NCBI GenBank assembly: GCA_905250885.1
Contig: CAJNOQ010001798.1
Location: 1 to 28,444 of the forward strand
Source of the DNA: Didymodactylos carnosus
Taxonomy: Eukaryota; Rotifera; Eurotatoria; Philodinida; Philodinidae
Direction: 5' to 3'
Length of the DNA stretch: 28,444 nt
In this document: positions 1-10,900 of the stretch, piece after piece
How the letters are laid out: each line of letters opens with the position of its first letter
How positions within the stretch are numbered: the stretch's first letter is position 1
Translations under genes and position numbers: made by a program
The notes under the pieces: model-generated
What the model saw: only the letters and a program-made list of their open reading frames with translations
Databases searched by the model: none
Told to the model about the DNA's origin: nothing

Positions 1-236
1 TGTAGAGCAGACACTATAATTCTATACCATCGAAAAGTTCTCATAATTAATATTATCGAAAATATAAATGTTTTTTAAAAGCACACTTTGTTTTTTAACT
101 GTTCATGCCAATAGAGAACCATCGGATTGTGGAGTTTTGTACAACATTTTTGGAAAAAATTTATAGAATTCAATAATACCAACCTTTCATCTTACATCAT
201 TCTTATTAATAGTGGCTCTTAGATCGATTTAGAATA

Positions 237-742
237 TTATTTTCCATCAATATTGCGAGATGAATTGAAGATGCTTTTGACCAACATCGAGGGTTTGGTT
301 AAATCCTGTTTTAATGTACAAGAAAAAGTATAGAAAAAGTATAGCTCAATGTCCCGTTTTTCAATTGTAAGTCCTAGCAAATGAGATGCAGTCAATTTTC
401 CAGTAGTCCATGGAAAGAATGGAAGATTTTCAACCTTAAACAGATGCAACCTGCCATTATTTTCTAACAAAAAAGAAAATTGTTCTATTATGAATAACAA
501 TACAGTTTGTCGGTATTGAAACCTTGATTTTGTACGTCTATGTCATATGTTAACTGATAATTCAAAATACAATATCGTTTACATATACATACAAAATTAA
601 ACTATTTAGACAAACGATTAATGAAGCCTTGGTCTACCAATACTCACCTTCAGACTAGAAAGTAAGTGTGATTCTAGACCAATCACCGTATTCAAATTTA
701 GAATTACTGTACAAAATAGCAGACAACTTTTTTGTCTAAAAG
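237..742 (-). other. Possible 3' exons of a degraded minus-strand gene
   Basis: Minus-strand splice-like signals occur in order: donor GTAAGTGAG at 809-801, acceptor CTTTTAG before 735, donor GAAG|GTGAGT at 648/647, and acceptor TTTGTTAG before 463. The last block, 463-237, is open for 75 codons to a TAA and reads like coding sequence (includes ENNGRLHLF and PFFPWTTGK). The middle block 735-648 reads KKLSAILYSNSKFEYGDWS in the frame whose phase fits the last block, but that frame has a TAG at 655-657. The block upstream of 810 ends in a phase that does not fit either. I recognise no family. It is either a pseudogene fragment or chance. Confidence 0.25.
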
Positions 743-880
743 AAAAGAAATTTGCCAAATGAGTTGCTTCAATGATTCTAAAATTAATGTATATATACAA
801 CTCACTTACCGTTAGCTCTATACATTATCGCTTCTAATTCTCTTATATTTAACGCAATAAGTAACTGATAGTTGATAAAA

Positions 881-1035
881 ATGTCAGCCGAACGTATTTT
901 TCAACAAGCCGATACAAATCATGACAATCGATTAGATATAAACGAATTTCGAAATATTGTTGGTGGAAACGTATCTGGTGGAGGATACGCATCGGGAGCA
1001 TACGGATCGGCATCTGAAGGTTTTAGTCAGGATGG
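881..1035 (+). CDS. Exon 1: EF-hand and start of Gly-rich region
   Basis: The frame from ATG 881 runs open to a TAG at 1052-1054. A phase-2 donor (GG|GTATGC, GT at 1036-1037) just before that stop is the likely exon end. Residues 1-30 form the EF-hand, and the sequence then turns Gly/Ser/Tyr-rich, matching the composition of exon 2. Ending at the TAG would give a 57-residue EF-hand micro-protein, which is a possible alternative product. I favour splicing because exon 2 continues the same composition. Confidence 0.65.
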
Positions 1036-3440
1036 GTATGCAGATTGGAAATAGTTTACGTATTATGTGATCGTAGATTTCATGGTCTATGCTTCTGAAT
1101 TACTTTCTTAGTGACAAATATTCTATGCTAAATCGTACAAAAAAGCATCTTGTGAAATGAATGTTTCGATTAGAGCCTATTCTAAATGCAAAATTCCTGC
1201 CTATATCTTCTCGTGAGCGGTCATCACACTTTTTTCCTGTGTCACTTATCCTACCAGATTCCTGCAAAGAAAAACTTTGCTTAGGTTTTTATGATCCTAA
1301 CAAAATCCTATAGAATTCTAGTGGAATCAAGGATACGACAAAGTCATGGGAAAAGTCATTCACTCATTTCTTACTTATCTTCGATCTTCCAATATTATTT
1401 TTTGGTTATTTTCAGTGGTAAGCATCAGCATTTAATTTAATATTTTTAAGAGAAGATATTTATGGGTGTCTACGAACATATTGTATCTAGAACAGTCATG
1501 GTAATATTTGAACAATCTTTTATCAATCGGGCTATGGCTCAGCTAATTATGGAGCAGCTGGTGCAAGTTTTGGAGGACTTGCCCAAGGTGGTTATGGGGG
1601 TTCTGCGTATGAATCATCTTCATATTCATCAGGATCAGGATTTGAAGGTGGATATGGAGGTGGATATGCAGGTGGATATGGAGCAGGTGCTGGTTCTGCA
1701 GAATTTAGTGGCGCTAGTTATGGCGGCGATGCTTTAGCAGTACAACAATATGGAGGACAATATGGAGGAAGTGGTGCACTTTTTCAAGATAGTAATCCAC
1801 AAATTATTCGACGTCCAGGTATGGCTGTTCTTGCAATATAACTGATCTCAACTAAACATTTTTCTATTTCGTTTTAGCTCCCGGGGGTGCTGTTACGTAC
1901 AAACAAAATATTTTAGTCAAATTTTTACAGCCACCACCAGTACCACCCCCAGGCGTGAGTTTCGTGTCATTTTCTAATTAAGTTTTTCTGAGACATTTTT
2001 AAAATTTTATATTTTTTACTGAATTGAAACCACATAAAGCACTAGTGTGTTTTATTTTAGCATTTTTACTCTACGGAGAATAAAAGACGTTCTTACTCAG
2101 ACATATCGTTTTTCACTCGTGATATGTATTTGTATCATAAATTGTTTAGAAATGAGAGATAACTCTTTGATAACGCTTATTGGTATTTATTTTAGCCACT
2201 AATAATTAAAGAAGTTCGACCACCCCAACCGCCTCCACCTCCACCACTTATTATCAGACAGCGACCGCAACAACTTCCACCACCGTAAGTAGATAAACAT
2301 TTAGCATTGTTTTCTTCAATATCTAAAAGTGCTACTAACTTTAATATTTGGTTCAACGACTAATGACCTCAAATAGAGGAAAAGAAGATTTTAATATTAA
2401 TTAAATATATTTTAACCTGCAATAATCTGTTGTTGTTTTTATAATACGGAAATAAATTTATTTTCACTTACAGTCCACCGCTCATTCTCCGTGAGAGACC
2501 ACCACAACCACCTCAACCGATTGCCAGTCAAACAGTTATCAGACGTCTAAATGCAATTCCTGTACCACCACGTTCAGTTATCATTGAACGTTTACCACCT
2601 CTTCCACCAAAACCACGTAAGTCTTCACCCTTATGTCAATCAAATCTATTATTTTTTAATAATCTGACTTATATTAAATTGAAGGTGATATTATTATTGA
2701 AAGATGGATACCATATGGTGCACAAGCTAAACGTCGAGTAATTGTTCAACGTGCTGCTGCTGCAAGACAGTATGCAAGACCACGAAATATTATCATTCAA
2801 TATGAACCAATTCAAGCTCGTATTGTTCGACAATTTCAACGACTCGGAGTTACGCCAGAAAATCCAAACGCATATGTTGCGAGATATGGTGCACAATTAC
2901 AAGATGCACAAAGTTTGGTAGTAGCAGCTCGTTCAGCAGGAGTTGTTGAAGATATTGTAAGTTGTTTCAAAATTTTCATGAGATAAATTAATCTTTTTTT
3001 TCTTGCCTATGTTCTAGTCACCACCAGGAGGAATTGGATTAGCAGGAGGAATTGGATTAGCAGGAGGAGTTGGATTAGCAGGAGCAGCGCAATTTGAACA
3101 ATCGGGAGCATCAGCATATGGCATTGACGCCGGTGGTTATGGAGAAGCTGCTTCATACGGTGGCGCAAATGTTTATGGTGGAGGAAGCTCTTATGAAGGA
3201 GGAAGTGCTTATGGAGCAGAATATGGTGCTGGAGTAGCTGAAAGTGCGTATTCATCAGCCAGTGGATTTGAGGGTGGATATGCACAACAAGGTTATTCAG
3301 GAGGATTTGGAAGTGAAGGAGGCCTAGTAAGCGGTGGATATGCTGCTGAGCAGACTTACAGTGGTGAAGAACAAGGTGACCAAGGTGGATACTGGCAGCG
3401 AGAAGTCGTATCCGCATCGAGTGTTGAACGCGGGTTATAA
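881..3440 (+). CDS. EF-hand, Gly/Tyr-rich and Pro-rich composite structural-type protein, 7 exons
   Basis: Exon model: 881-1035, about 1521 (or 1543)-1818, 1878-1954, 2196-2284, 2474-2616, 2685-2956, 3018-3440 (TAA). Introns between exons 2 and 7 have GT...AG ends and reading phases that join without a stop. The start is the ATG at 881 (context AAAATGT). The N-terminus has a helix-loop-helix with a 12-residue calcium loop, DTNHDNRLDINE (D1, N3, D5, R7, D9, E12), so one canonical EF-hand. Next come Gly/Tyr/Ser/Ala-rich repeats (exon 2), a Pro-rich linker with PPPVPPP and PPPPPP runs (exons 3-5), a compact basic core with the sequence IIIERWIPYGAQAKRRVIV (exon 6), and a second Gly/Tyr-rich tail (exon 7). 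The total is about 480 residues, with no signal peptide in the main form. The composition suggests a calcium-responsive cytoskeletal or structural protein, but I do not recognise the family with certainty. The junction of exons 1 and 2 is unresolved because an in-frame TGA lies at 1509-1511. Confidence 0.72.
1521..1818 (+). CDS. Exon 2: Gly/Tyr-rich low-complexity segment
   Basis: The frame with codons starting at 1521 gives Gly-Tyr-Gly, Gly-Gly-Tyr and Ser/Ala-rich units, including three Gly-Gly-Tyr-Gly/Ala steps near 1650-1680. It ends at donor CCAG|GTATGG (GT 1819-1820, phase 1). The 5' edge is uncertain. A TGA in this frame at 1509-1511 sets the limit, and the first AG after it is at 1541-1542. 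The longest ATG frame in this region, 1462-1737 in another frame, is an overlap artefact of the repeats. Confidence 0.6.
1878..2616 (+). CDS. Exons 3-5: proline-rich linker
   Basis: Exons are 1878-1954, 2196-2284 and 2474-2616, separated by introns of 241 and 189 nt with donors GTGAGT and GTAAGT and acceptors TTTTAG and TTACAG. The translation carries repeated PPP, PPPVPPP and PPPPPP runs mixed with short Ile/Arg strings such as LIIRQR and LILRERPPQPP. Polyproline runs like these can bind SH3, WW or profilin-type partners (general knowledge). No specific partner can be named. Confidence 0.7.
2685..2956 (+). CDS. Exon 6: basic globular-looking core
   Basis: This exon continues from PPKP in exon 5 and encodes about 91 residues that are neither Gly-rich nor Pro-rich: an IIIERWIPY motif, a basic AKRRVIVQR stretch, an alanine-rich helix-like run, then RQFQRLGVTPENP and a polar helix. 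It is flanked by the acceptor TTGAAG at 2679-2684 and the donor GTAAGT at 2957. It is the most informative part for a homology search. The IERW-PY-type motif feels familiar from invertebrate structural proteins, but I cannot attach a family name. Confidence 0.7.
3018..3440 (+). CDS. Exon 7: Gly/Tyr-rich C-terminal tail
   Basis: The frame runs 140 codons from acceptor TTCTAG to the TAA at 3438-3440. It opens with three tandem 18-nt units encoding GGIGLA, GGIGLA and GGVGLA (3027-3080), then Gly/Tyr/Ser/Ala/Glu-rich sequence. The Phe-Glu-Gly-Gly-Tyr steps echo exon 2, so the two low-complexity regions probably share an origin by internal duplication. Its C-terminus is VVSASSVERGL. Confidence 0.7.
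   Translation, partial: SPPGGIGLAGGIGLAGGVGLAGAAQFEQSGASAYGIDAGGYGEAASYGGANVYGGGSSYEGGSAYGAEYGAGVAESAYSSASGFEGGYAQQGYSGGFGSEGGLVSGGYAAEQTYSGEEQGDQGGYWQREVVSASSVERGL
3027..3080 (+). repeat. Three tandem 18-nt units in exon 7
   Basis: Units at 3027-3044, 3045-3062 and 3063-3080 are identical except for one A-to-G change in the third unit, which changes Ile to Val. The repeat length is a multiple of three, so it changes protein length without breaking the frame. This is likely replication-slippage expansion. Confidence 0.9.
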
Positions 3441-3603
3441 AAAAAAAACAGTTTATAAATTACATGAAGATTGTATTCCTAGAAGCATTATTGTTTCACT
3501 AGTTTTATTTTTCTTTGTTTTATCAGTTATGTTTTTCAAATTTTTAAATGCTGCATCTTGATCTGATCTTTGTCTCAGATTGTGTTTTACTATTATATTT
3601 TAG

Positions 3604-3609
3604 AATAAA
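3604..3609 (+). terminator. Polyadenylation signal AATAAA for the EF-hand gene
   Basis: A canonical AATAAA hexamer lies 164 nt downstream of the TAA at 3438-3440 and is followed by A-rich sequence. It is the first such hexamer on this strand after the stop. Confidence 0.5.
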
Positions 3610-3703
3610 AAAAGTCAATTTATATAAACTTTAACATAGAAAATCTCTTCAATTAGTATTCAATGAACGGATAATGAATTCTTTGACACTAAGTTTTCTG
3701 TTT

Positions 3704-3709
3704 TTTATT
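3704..3709 (-). terminator. Candidate polyadenylation signal for the receptor gene
   Basis: TTTATT on plus reads AATAAA on minus. It is the first canonical hexamer I found downstream of the receptor stop codon at 4381. The distance, about 670 nt, is long for a compact genome, so a variant signal nearer the stop may be used instead. Confidence 0.3.
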
Positions 3710-4380
3710 CGAGTATCAACAATTGGAAAAAACAGTCTGTCTACGTATAAAACACATATAAAACGAAGAGAAAAGAAAACGCTTAAAAAAACAGAAAACA
3801 TTCTGTACATTTGACCAAAATATTCTCAGATCGCATAACAAGATAGAGTGACTAATAAAAATGCGTATAAATGCATTCGTCTAATAGGACAACAAAAAAA
3901 ATTATTATGATACAATGATTATTTTTCTTCAAGATGCTTAAAAACTTCAGGAAAAAAAAAGAAGTTTTCATTCTTTGAATATCATTTCTTTCTGAATGGA
4001 TAATGTTGATAGTGCATGGGATGCATTATTTTTACAAAATAAGCAGAAATTGGACAATTGTGGTTGACTATAGCTATTTGCGTCTTTTATATTCAGCTTG
4101 TGGCTCGGTAAAACGTTAACGTCTGTGTATCAATGGATGTTGCTCGTATAAATAGACACAGTCAAATCGATTTGTGTGACGAGCATGTTTTTACTCGATA
4201 TGTATGTCATGTCTCTACCGCTTTCGCCATAATGAAGTCGCTGATCTTTTAACATGCTCCGTTTTCATAACCAACGTCGGAAAGCTTTTTAAATTTAGTA
4301 CTGTTCAAAACTCGACTTCTGCCCTTCTTTTCGATTCGTCAGCGTAGTCTTGGGATATTTAAGTTTCTGTCACATGCTTG

Positions 4381-5519
4381 TTAGACAAAAATTCCATTTT
4401 CTCTATATCTGTCTTCTTCTCCTCTCATATCATTCCAATCTGTTTGCTCATCATTTCGATCAAAATTTCGAAAACTATCGTTTCTATCATCAGTATAGTT
4501 TGTTAAACGATCCATATCTAGATCAGCTCCTCCCGTATTTCTATCATTATAATCGTCCATAAGAATATGATCTTTGTCTGTATAGTTAGAATCAATATAA
4601 CTATTAAGACCATAATCAATTTCTTCACTCTCCTTCATCTCGTTCCACCTGTTAAATTCGGTATCATTACGATCATCCGTGGGATTTTCAATCACATTAT
4701 ATCGTTCATTACCATCGGTTAACATTTGATTTTCTACTACTAAACTATGACGTGGATTAAACACATCATCGTTTTGTCTCGATGTATCAGCCATATCGTC
4801 TCTATACGATGAATACTCTCGTCGTCTTGTTTCTCTATAGTGTTCTCTTTCTCTCAAATCACGTTCCGTATTATCATATTGATCATGATGTTTAAGTTTA
4901 ATATCACTTAAGTAAAATGACTCATGTAGAAGATCGATACCATTTTGTTTTGTGGCTGCTTGAAAACTTGATCGACGTTGACTTGCTATAGGTAGTAGAT
5001 GTTGTTGATGATATTCATCGAGTATAAATGGTGATGGTTGCTGCTGAAAAGCAGCAAATAATGGTGGAGGTAAAGGGGAAACTGGTATTCGTCCATTACT
5101 ACGCATCGTCAGTGACTTAACAGTGGGTGTAGTTAGGACAGCAGAGCCAAGTAGTTCATCAAGATCGGTCTCCTTCAATGTACTATGCCGCGTTGAAGTA
5201 GATTCATTTTCATTGTAGATACTGCGAGGTTGAGCGAAACGAAGTGTCGGACCACCGTTCGAGGTCATTAAATCTTTTGAACGATAAGGACGTACAGGAT
5301 ATATATTACCATTTTCTTTAATATGTACTAAAATTAATAAAATAACACATTTAGTTTAGAAGTATTGCATGAAATATAAATTTTATTTATATTTAATTAA
5401 TTTTAATTAATTTTTTTTAATTAATTTTAATTAATTTTTTTTAATTAATTTTATTTATAATTTACCTAGACCAGTGGATGGTTTCCCATTCGAAGAAATA
5501 TGATTTTGAAATGTGAGAC
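4381..5519 (-). CDS. Receptor exons 7-8: cytoplasmic tail
   Basis: Exon 7 (5519-5466, 54 nt) and exon 8 (5327-4381) are joined in phase 1 across a 138-nt intron. The tail has no catalytic domain. It contains a proline-rich patch (SPLPPPLFAAF), a Gln/His-rich stretch (EYHQQH), an Arg/Glu-rich stretch (ERDLREREHYRETRRREYSS) and a long Asp/Asn/Arg-rich C-terminal region with repeated DDRND-like units. It ends GIFV, which fits a class II PDZ-binding C-terminus (hydrophobic at 0 and -2). This is probably a disordered signalling tail. The first ATG in this frame at 5268 is internal, not a start. Confidence 0.8.
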
Positions 5520-8500
5520 CTTCAAGAATAAAATAGGAAAAAGTAATTATACATACAAAAAAAAAATATGTTACTTACTAGTATCACGAGGGGTTTTATT
5601 TTTTCGTCGTCGACTGAAAAATTTGTTTAAACAACAACAACATAGTAGGAGAAGTGCAAGAAGACAAGCACCAATAATAACGAACGTTATTAATGGCCGA
5701 TAAACACGAGTTTTATCTAAAAGTTTCAGAATGCTTGTTTTTTACATACAAAAAAGGCAATTGTAACATTTAAGACTGACCTTTTGGTTTTCCAACTGTT
5801 ATTGAAAAACTTTTTTCATAATTATCACCATATTTATTTTTGGTAAATACACGAAAATCATGATGAAGTTCAGGTTTCTGATCGGGTAATATAAAGGCAC
5901 AGTTTCCTGAAAATTAAAACAGACTTGTTGAATAATTTTAATAAATTTTTGTCTATTTTTTTTCTGTTTACCTTTTAATCTCGCATGTTCAGAATAGGAA
6001 CCATTTCCTTGTTTTTTATACATATAACAAAAAAAGTCTTCATCACCTTGATGAAATCCTGCTGCACAATTTACGGTTAATGTCGCGTTGATATACGTAT
6101 AACGGCAAGATTCAATTGGATCGGGTGTCGCTGTAAAAGAGAAAAACAAAACTTAAATCAACTTCTTCTTATAACTCAAGTAATTTTCATTAAACAATTA
6201 GAGAGTCGTTCGATTGCCTTCTTTTCAGGATTATTCGATTATTCATCTACCTCTAGTTAATCTGTATCTACGTTTTTGTCGAAATGTATTAATAAACATT
6301 ATTAATGATATAAAAATTAAATATTCCACTTTCTATAGTGGATTGAGACAACAATAAAAATGAAATGTGGAATAGTAATTAATCATTGACAATAAATAGA
6401 GAAAATGAAATTTTTGACTTGACATTGAGACAATGAGAAATAGAGACAAAATCATCACGAACAACTGAGAACAAAGAAATAATTCTTTTTGTTTTATTCT
6501 TATGTTATGTTGCAAAACAACAGCAACTGTTTATTTCATGTAAGAATGTCAATTAGTTAATAAACAACTGTATTTGCGTTATAACATTTATTCCCCATCA
6601 ACATTTCACCTTAGAAGTCGAAAATATTTTGATAAATACCTTTCTATAACATCACTGTTTATTCCTTTCTACTGAACAAACAAAACTAAGGCAAATTATT
6701 GAATTAAACTAACTAATCAATAATGATGCAAATATTTATCTAATCTCTCTCTATGTATACATATGTTTGACTGAAAAATGATTGTATAAAATGTATACCT
6801 CCAAGTACCATATTGACGTCACATTCGCCGATACCACCAAATTCGTTTTGTGCTCTACAACGTATTGTGCCAAAATCTTGTAATGATGGTAGAATAGTTA
6901 TATAACTTGTTGTAGTATTAATTAAATTTCCAACTCGAATTTGACCGGATGGTAATATCCAAGTAAAATTTAATCGCTGAGGATTGGCATCATTCATTTG
7001 ACATGTTAAATTAACTGGACGATTTTTTCCTGTATAAAAATAGGCTACAAATGTTGAATGGCAGGTTGGAGCAACTAAAATTTGAAAAAAAAAATAATAA
7101 TTTAAGATCATAAAATTAAGAATACGTCGTCTATCTATAAAAATATAGTCCATATGCTTTAGAAAAAGAGAAAGGCGTCTTAACGAAGACAAAATAACAG
7201 ATTAATCAAATTTTTTACGCAATAATGGCTGTCAACACGCGTATATATCTGCAACTAATGTAAACATACAAGAAACGTTTCAAATGTTTTATCCATATTC
7301 AATCAAATAGAGGAAAATATCATTTAAAAATACATCATGCTTTCGTCATTTAATGGCAAATTATTACATAGAAAATAGTATCATTCATGTGTACTACTTA
7401 GAATTAACCGAGTCATTTAATCTAACTTAATGGCAGAAAGCTGTGAACAAGGATTTAAGATCGATTGATTTGATCTATGTATTCATAAAGATACTACCTT
7501 GTTAAATTCTGATTATGTTTTTTTTGATTAATTAATCAAATCTCTTTTATCGGGGGGAAGATGTTCACTAGATGTTCAATCGGATCCTGTTCAAACACTG
7601 TAGAACACTTTGTTAGGATTAAACCAAATCCCTCTAACTTTTTATTCTCTTTTATTTGTAATATATATACTTAGATTTTATTTGCATATTGTTAGACCAA
7701 CATTTTTATAACACGTTATCTGTATAACTATTTTGCAACATGTTTAAGTATTTAATTATTAGTTACTGTAGTTTCATCTACTATTTGAAGACTACAGAGT
7801 ATAGTATAGTTTGATTGGCCTTGTTATATGAGACTGATCAATATCCTCAAATTTTGTACGACTATCAAAATAATTCATTTTCATGGTTACAGCGATTTTT
7901 TGCTATATCAAAGAACTAAACGGTTTCTAGAAAATATTAGTGTAAATAGGATCAGTGACTATAAGAATCGACTAAAGAAGGGTAATTTCTCTATTGACTA
8001 TTTTCACAAATAGCTTGAGACAATAAAATATTCAATATTTTATCTGTATTACAATTTTTTAACCTTAACAACCTAATGTCGTCGTCACAGTGGTTTTCCA
8101 AATGCCAGTAATAAATAGCAGAGCAATGGTTAAAGAAACGTAATTTTGTACTTTTGTTTTTCTTTTTTTTTTTACAACTATTATTATAACAATGTGTGTA
8201 TATATTTATATCGCGATGATATGATAATATGTATATTTGATGTTGTTTGGCATTTTATAAGTGTTGGACTCATTTAGGAAAAAATGAGATGAGATAAGAT
8301 TGACCCCACAGGCTCTGTTTGTTGTCCATTTGTAAACAAAACAAAAGAAAAAGTGTGACTCTTATTCATCATACACTCATATAGAGAATGAGGAAGATGA
8401 TGATGATAATGATTCGGATAAAAGTTATTATTTATGTTTACAAGAAAAAAGTGTTACATGGCATAGAGACATAGAAAATTGTGCAAATTAACAGAATATT

Positions 8501-10861
8501 CAATAGAATAGTTCAAATCTTTGATTTGCAAAAAACACTCCAATATTTTGAATAAAAAAAAGTTCTCTCTCTTCGTACTAGCTAGACATACCTGTCATTA
8601 CCAGCATCAATATATATTACATACGATATATTTCATAATACTAACGTCAATACATATGGTTATAATTTATACAAAGAATTGTGTTTCTACTATAACCAAT
8701 ACATAAACTATATCTGTTCATCTTTGATATCAAATGTAGTCATTTTACTTTTTTCTATACAATAATCGTTACTCTTTCTTATTCTTTTTTTAATATCAAA
8801 GAAAATTTCATATAATAATAAAGGACACAAAATGTTCAATAGCGATAATTTGTACAATTACCTTGGTACATATAACTCAAATTACACATCGATTCAAATA
8901 AAGTGAAAAAAGGTCTACAACCATATGGTGTATCCTCGTCTCGTCTTGTCTCTATATATTTTGGAAGAGAAGAGACATAGAAAAAAAAATATGATAATCA
9001 ATATTTTCACTAAACATCCAAATTTAGTGACCAAATGTATCAAAAGTAAAATGAATGCACATTTCGAACTTACTTTCCTTCTACGTTGTTTTCTAATCAT
9101 TATTGTTGTTTTTGTATTATTATTAATTTAGCCACTTTTTTAAGGTTTGGTATAGCGCGTATCTATGATTAATAACTATCTGTTTAATAATCGTTGATAA
9201 TGAAAAAAAATAATAAGTGTTATCTCTCGTTATGCGGTTATTTTGTTATTACTCAAAATATAAAATTACAATTTTCTCTTATTCTCTGCCAGATCGGAGA
9301 AATTGTTAAAGTAATACGTATTCATAGAATAATAACAAAGAACATGGACAAAAAAGAAAAAAAAGAGAGAGCGAAGAAGTATTCAATGGCATGCTGTTCT
9401 TTCTCTATCGAGAAGACAAAAGACAAGACATATATAATCTTAATGCAGATGATGCTATGTATTCATTCTCTCACTCACTGATCTAGTTCAAAAGAGAGAA
9501 TAGATAGTGAAATGAATAACTGATAGATAGTCGTTCTAATAACTAATAATAATAGAAAATATTAATAACATGATGAGAAACAACAGAAGCCTCTAAATTA
9601 ACCTCGAGCGCTAAATAAAATATGATAAAACAAAGTCATTTATATAATTAGCACAAATAGAAAATAACAGTTAAACAGACAAATAATCTATCCAGGTAAT
9701 TTAGGTTTGAGTATTACAAATGTTTCACTAACAATGATTATCATTGAATAAAGTTTTACTCTTTAAGAGCACACATGTTCAATCTTTATTCTTTATGAGT
9801 GAGTATCGAATTGTTACCACATATATTAAACTGACATCACGTAAAATAATACTTGAAAAGATAAAGTAAGAGACTATACAAAACAACATGCCAACATATG
9901 AGAGACATAAAAAAATTGTGTTACACTACTGTCGAGTGGACGATTAAAGACAGAAGCTACAAACATAGAAACATAAATATTGAAAATTTATCCAATGAAA
10001 AATGAGGGCATGGATAATTTTGAAAGATGAAAGATTAGTGAAAATTATTTTAATAAATGAAATAAAACTTTTTATAATGTAAATATATTTAGTTATAATT
10101 GTTGATTATGATAGATGTTGACTGATATCAGTTGTCAAAGAAAAGTTTGGAAAAATGAAAATAATTCAATAGGACAGTTTCTAATTTTAGAAATTATGGC
10201 TAATGTTTCTTTTTATAACTGATAGGTTACGTCTTTTGATCGCTTTATGGATACAAAAAAAAGTCTTCAAACAATCATCTACACTGAATATGTCTATGTA
10301 TGAATATGTGAATTGTCAAAAGTTGTTATCTTTGACGAAAATTCTTCATCGGTCAAATATCCATTCTAATATTCTTTCTTTTTTTTTCACCTTATAAAAT
10401 ATGTACATGTCTGCGAATCTTTCTCTCTGTCTTGTGTATGTATTGGGGTGTTGATGTCCTCTTTACATTTATAAGAGTAGCCGCAGGTTATCTCTCAGCT
10501 CAATTCCGCACATCATCTTTTCTCTCTCTTTCTCTCTCTGTCTCATATGTTTTGTGTTTGATGCGCAATCATCCAAAAAACGAGAGATGGTCCACTATCA
10601 AATAAGATAATCATATTTTTATTACAATTTTAGTTAACACACACATACACACACAAACACACACAGTTTTCTTTTTTAATAGAATTAAATCAACAAACTC
10701 TAACGGATGTGCTCAATCAATTGAAGAGAATTTTATTTTAATTCGAGTCTAAAATTGCACACAGCCAGTCGACGATTCTGATGTGATATGATTATCCGTG
10801 GTGTATTTTCTGATATGATGATAGACTTGTGTATTAAAAACAAACAAAAAAAGAGTGTTTT

Positions 10862-10900
<39 letters not shown>

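Larger units (their letters stand above)
3441..4380. other. Convergent intergenic spacer
   Basis: This spacer lies between the 3' end of the plus-strand EF-hand gene and the 3' end of the minus-strand receptor gene. It holds the probable 3' UTRs of both: AATAAA at 3604-3609 on plus, and the complement of AATAAA (TTTATT) at 3704-3709 for minus, about 670 nt past the receptor stop. Positions 3452-3561 also contain an open hydrophobic frame described in the findings. I see no other gene here. Confidence 0.5.

Noticed and set aside
1462..1737. 91-residue plus-strand frame inside exon 2
   Set aside because: It is in a different frame from the Gly/Tyr-rich coding frame and consists of Met/Val/Glu/Asp strings generated by the same GGT/GGA/TAT repeats.
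2669..2896. 75-residue minus-strand frame
   Set aside because: Antisense of exon 6, whose plus-strand frame joins its neighbours in phase.
3007..3417. 136-residue minus-strand frame
   Set aside because: Antisense of exon 7. Its His/Leu-rich composition is the complement of the Gly/Tyr-rich repeats, and the plus-strand frame has matching splice signals.
4350..4562. 70-residue plus-strand frame
   Set aside because: Antisense of the receptor's last exon.
5500..5703. 67-residue plus-strand frame
   Set aside because: Antisense of receptor exons 6 and 7, crossing the intron between them. The minus strand has the transmembrane helix and valid splice sites.
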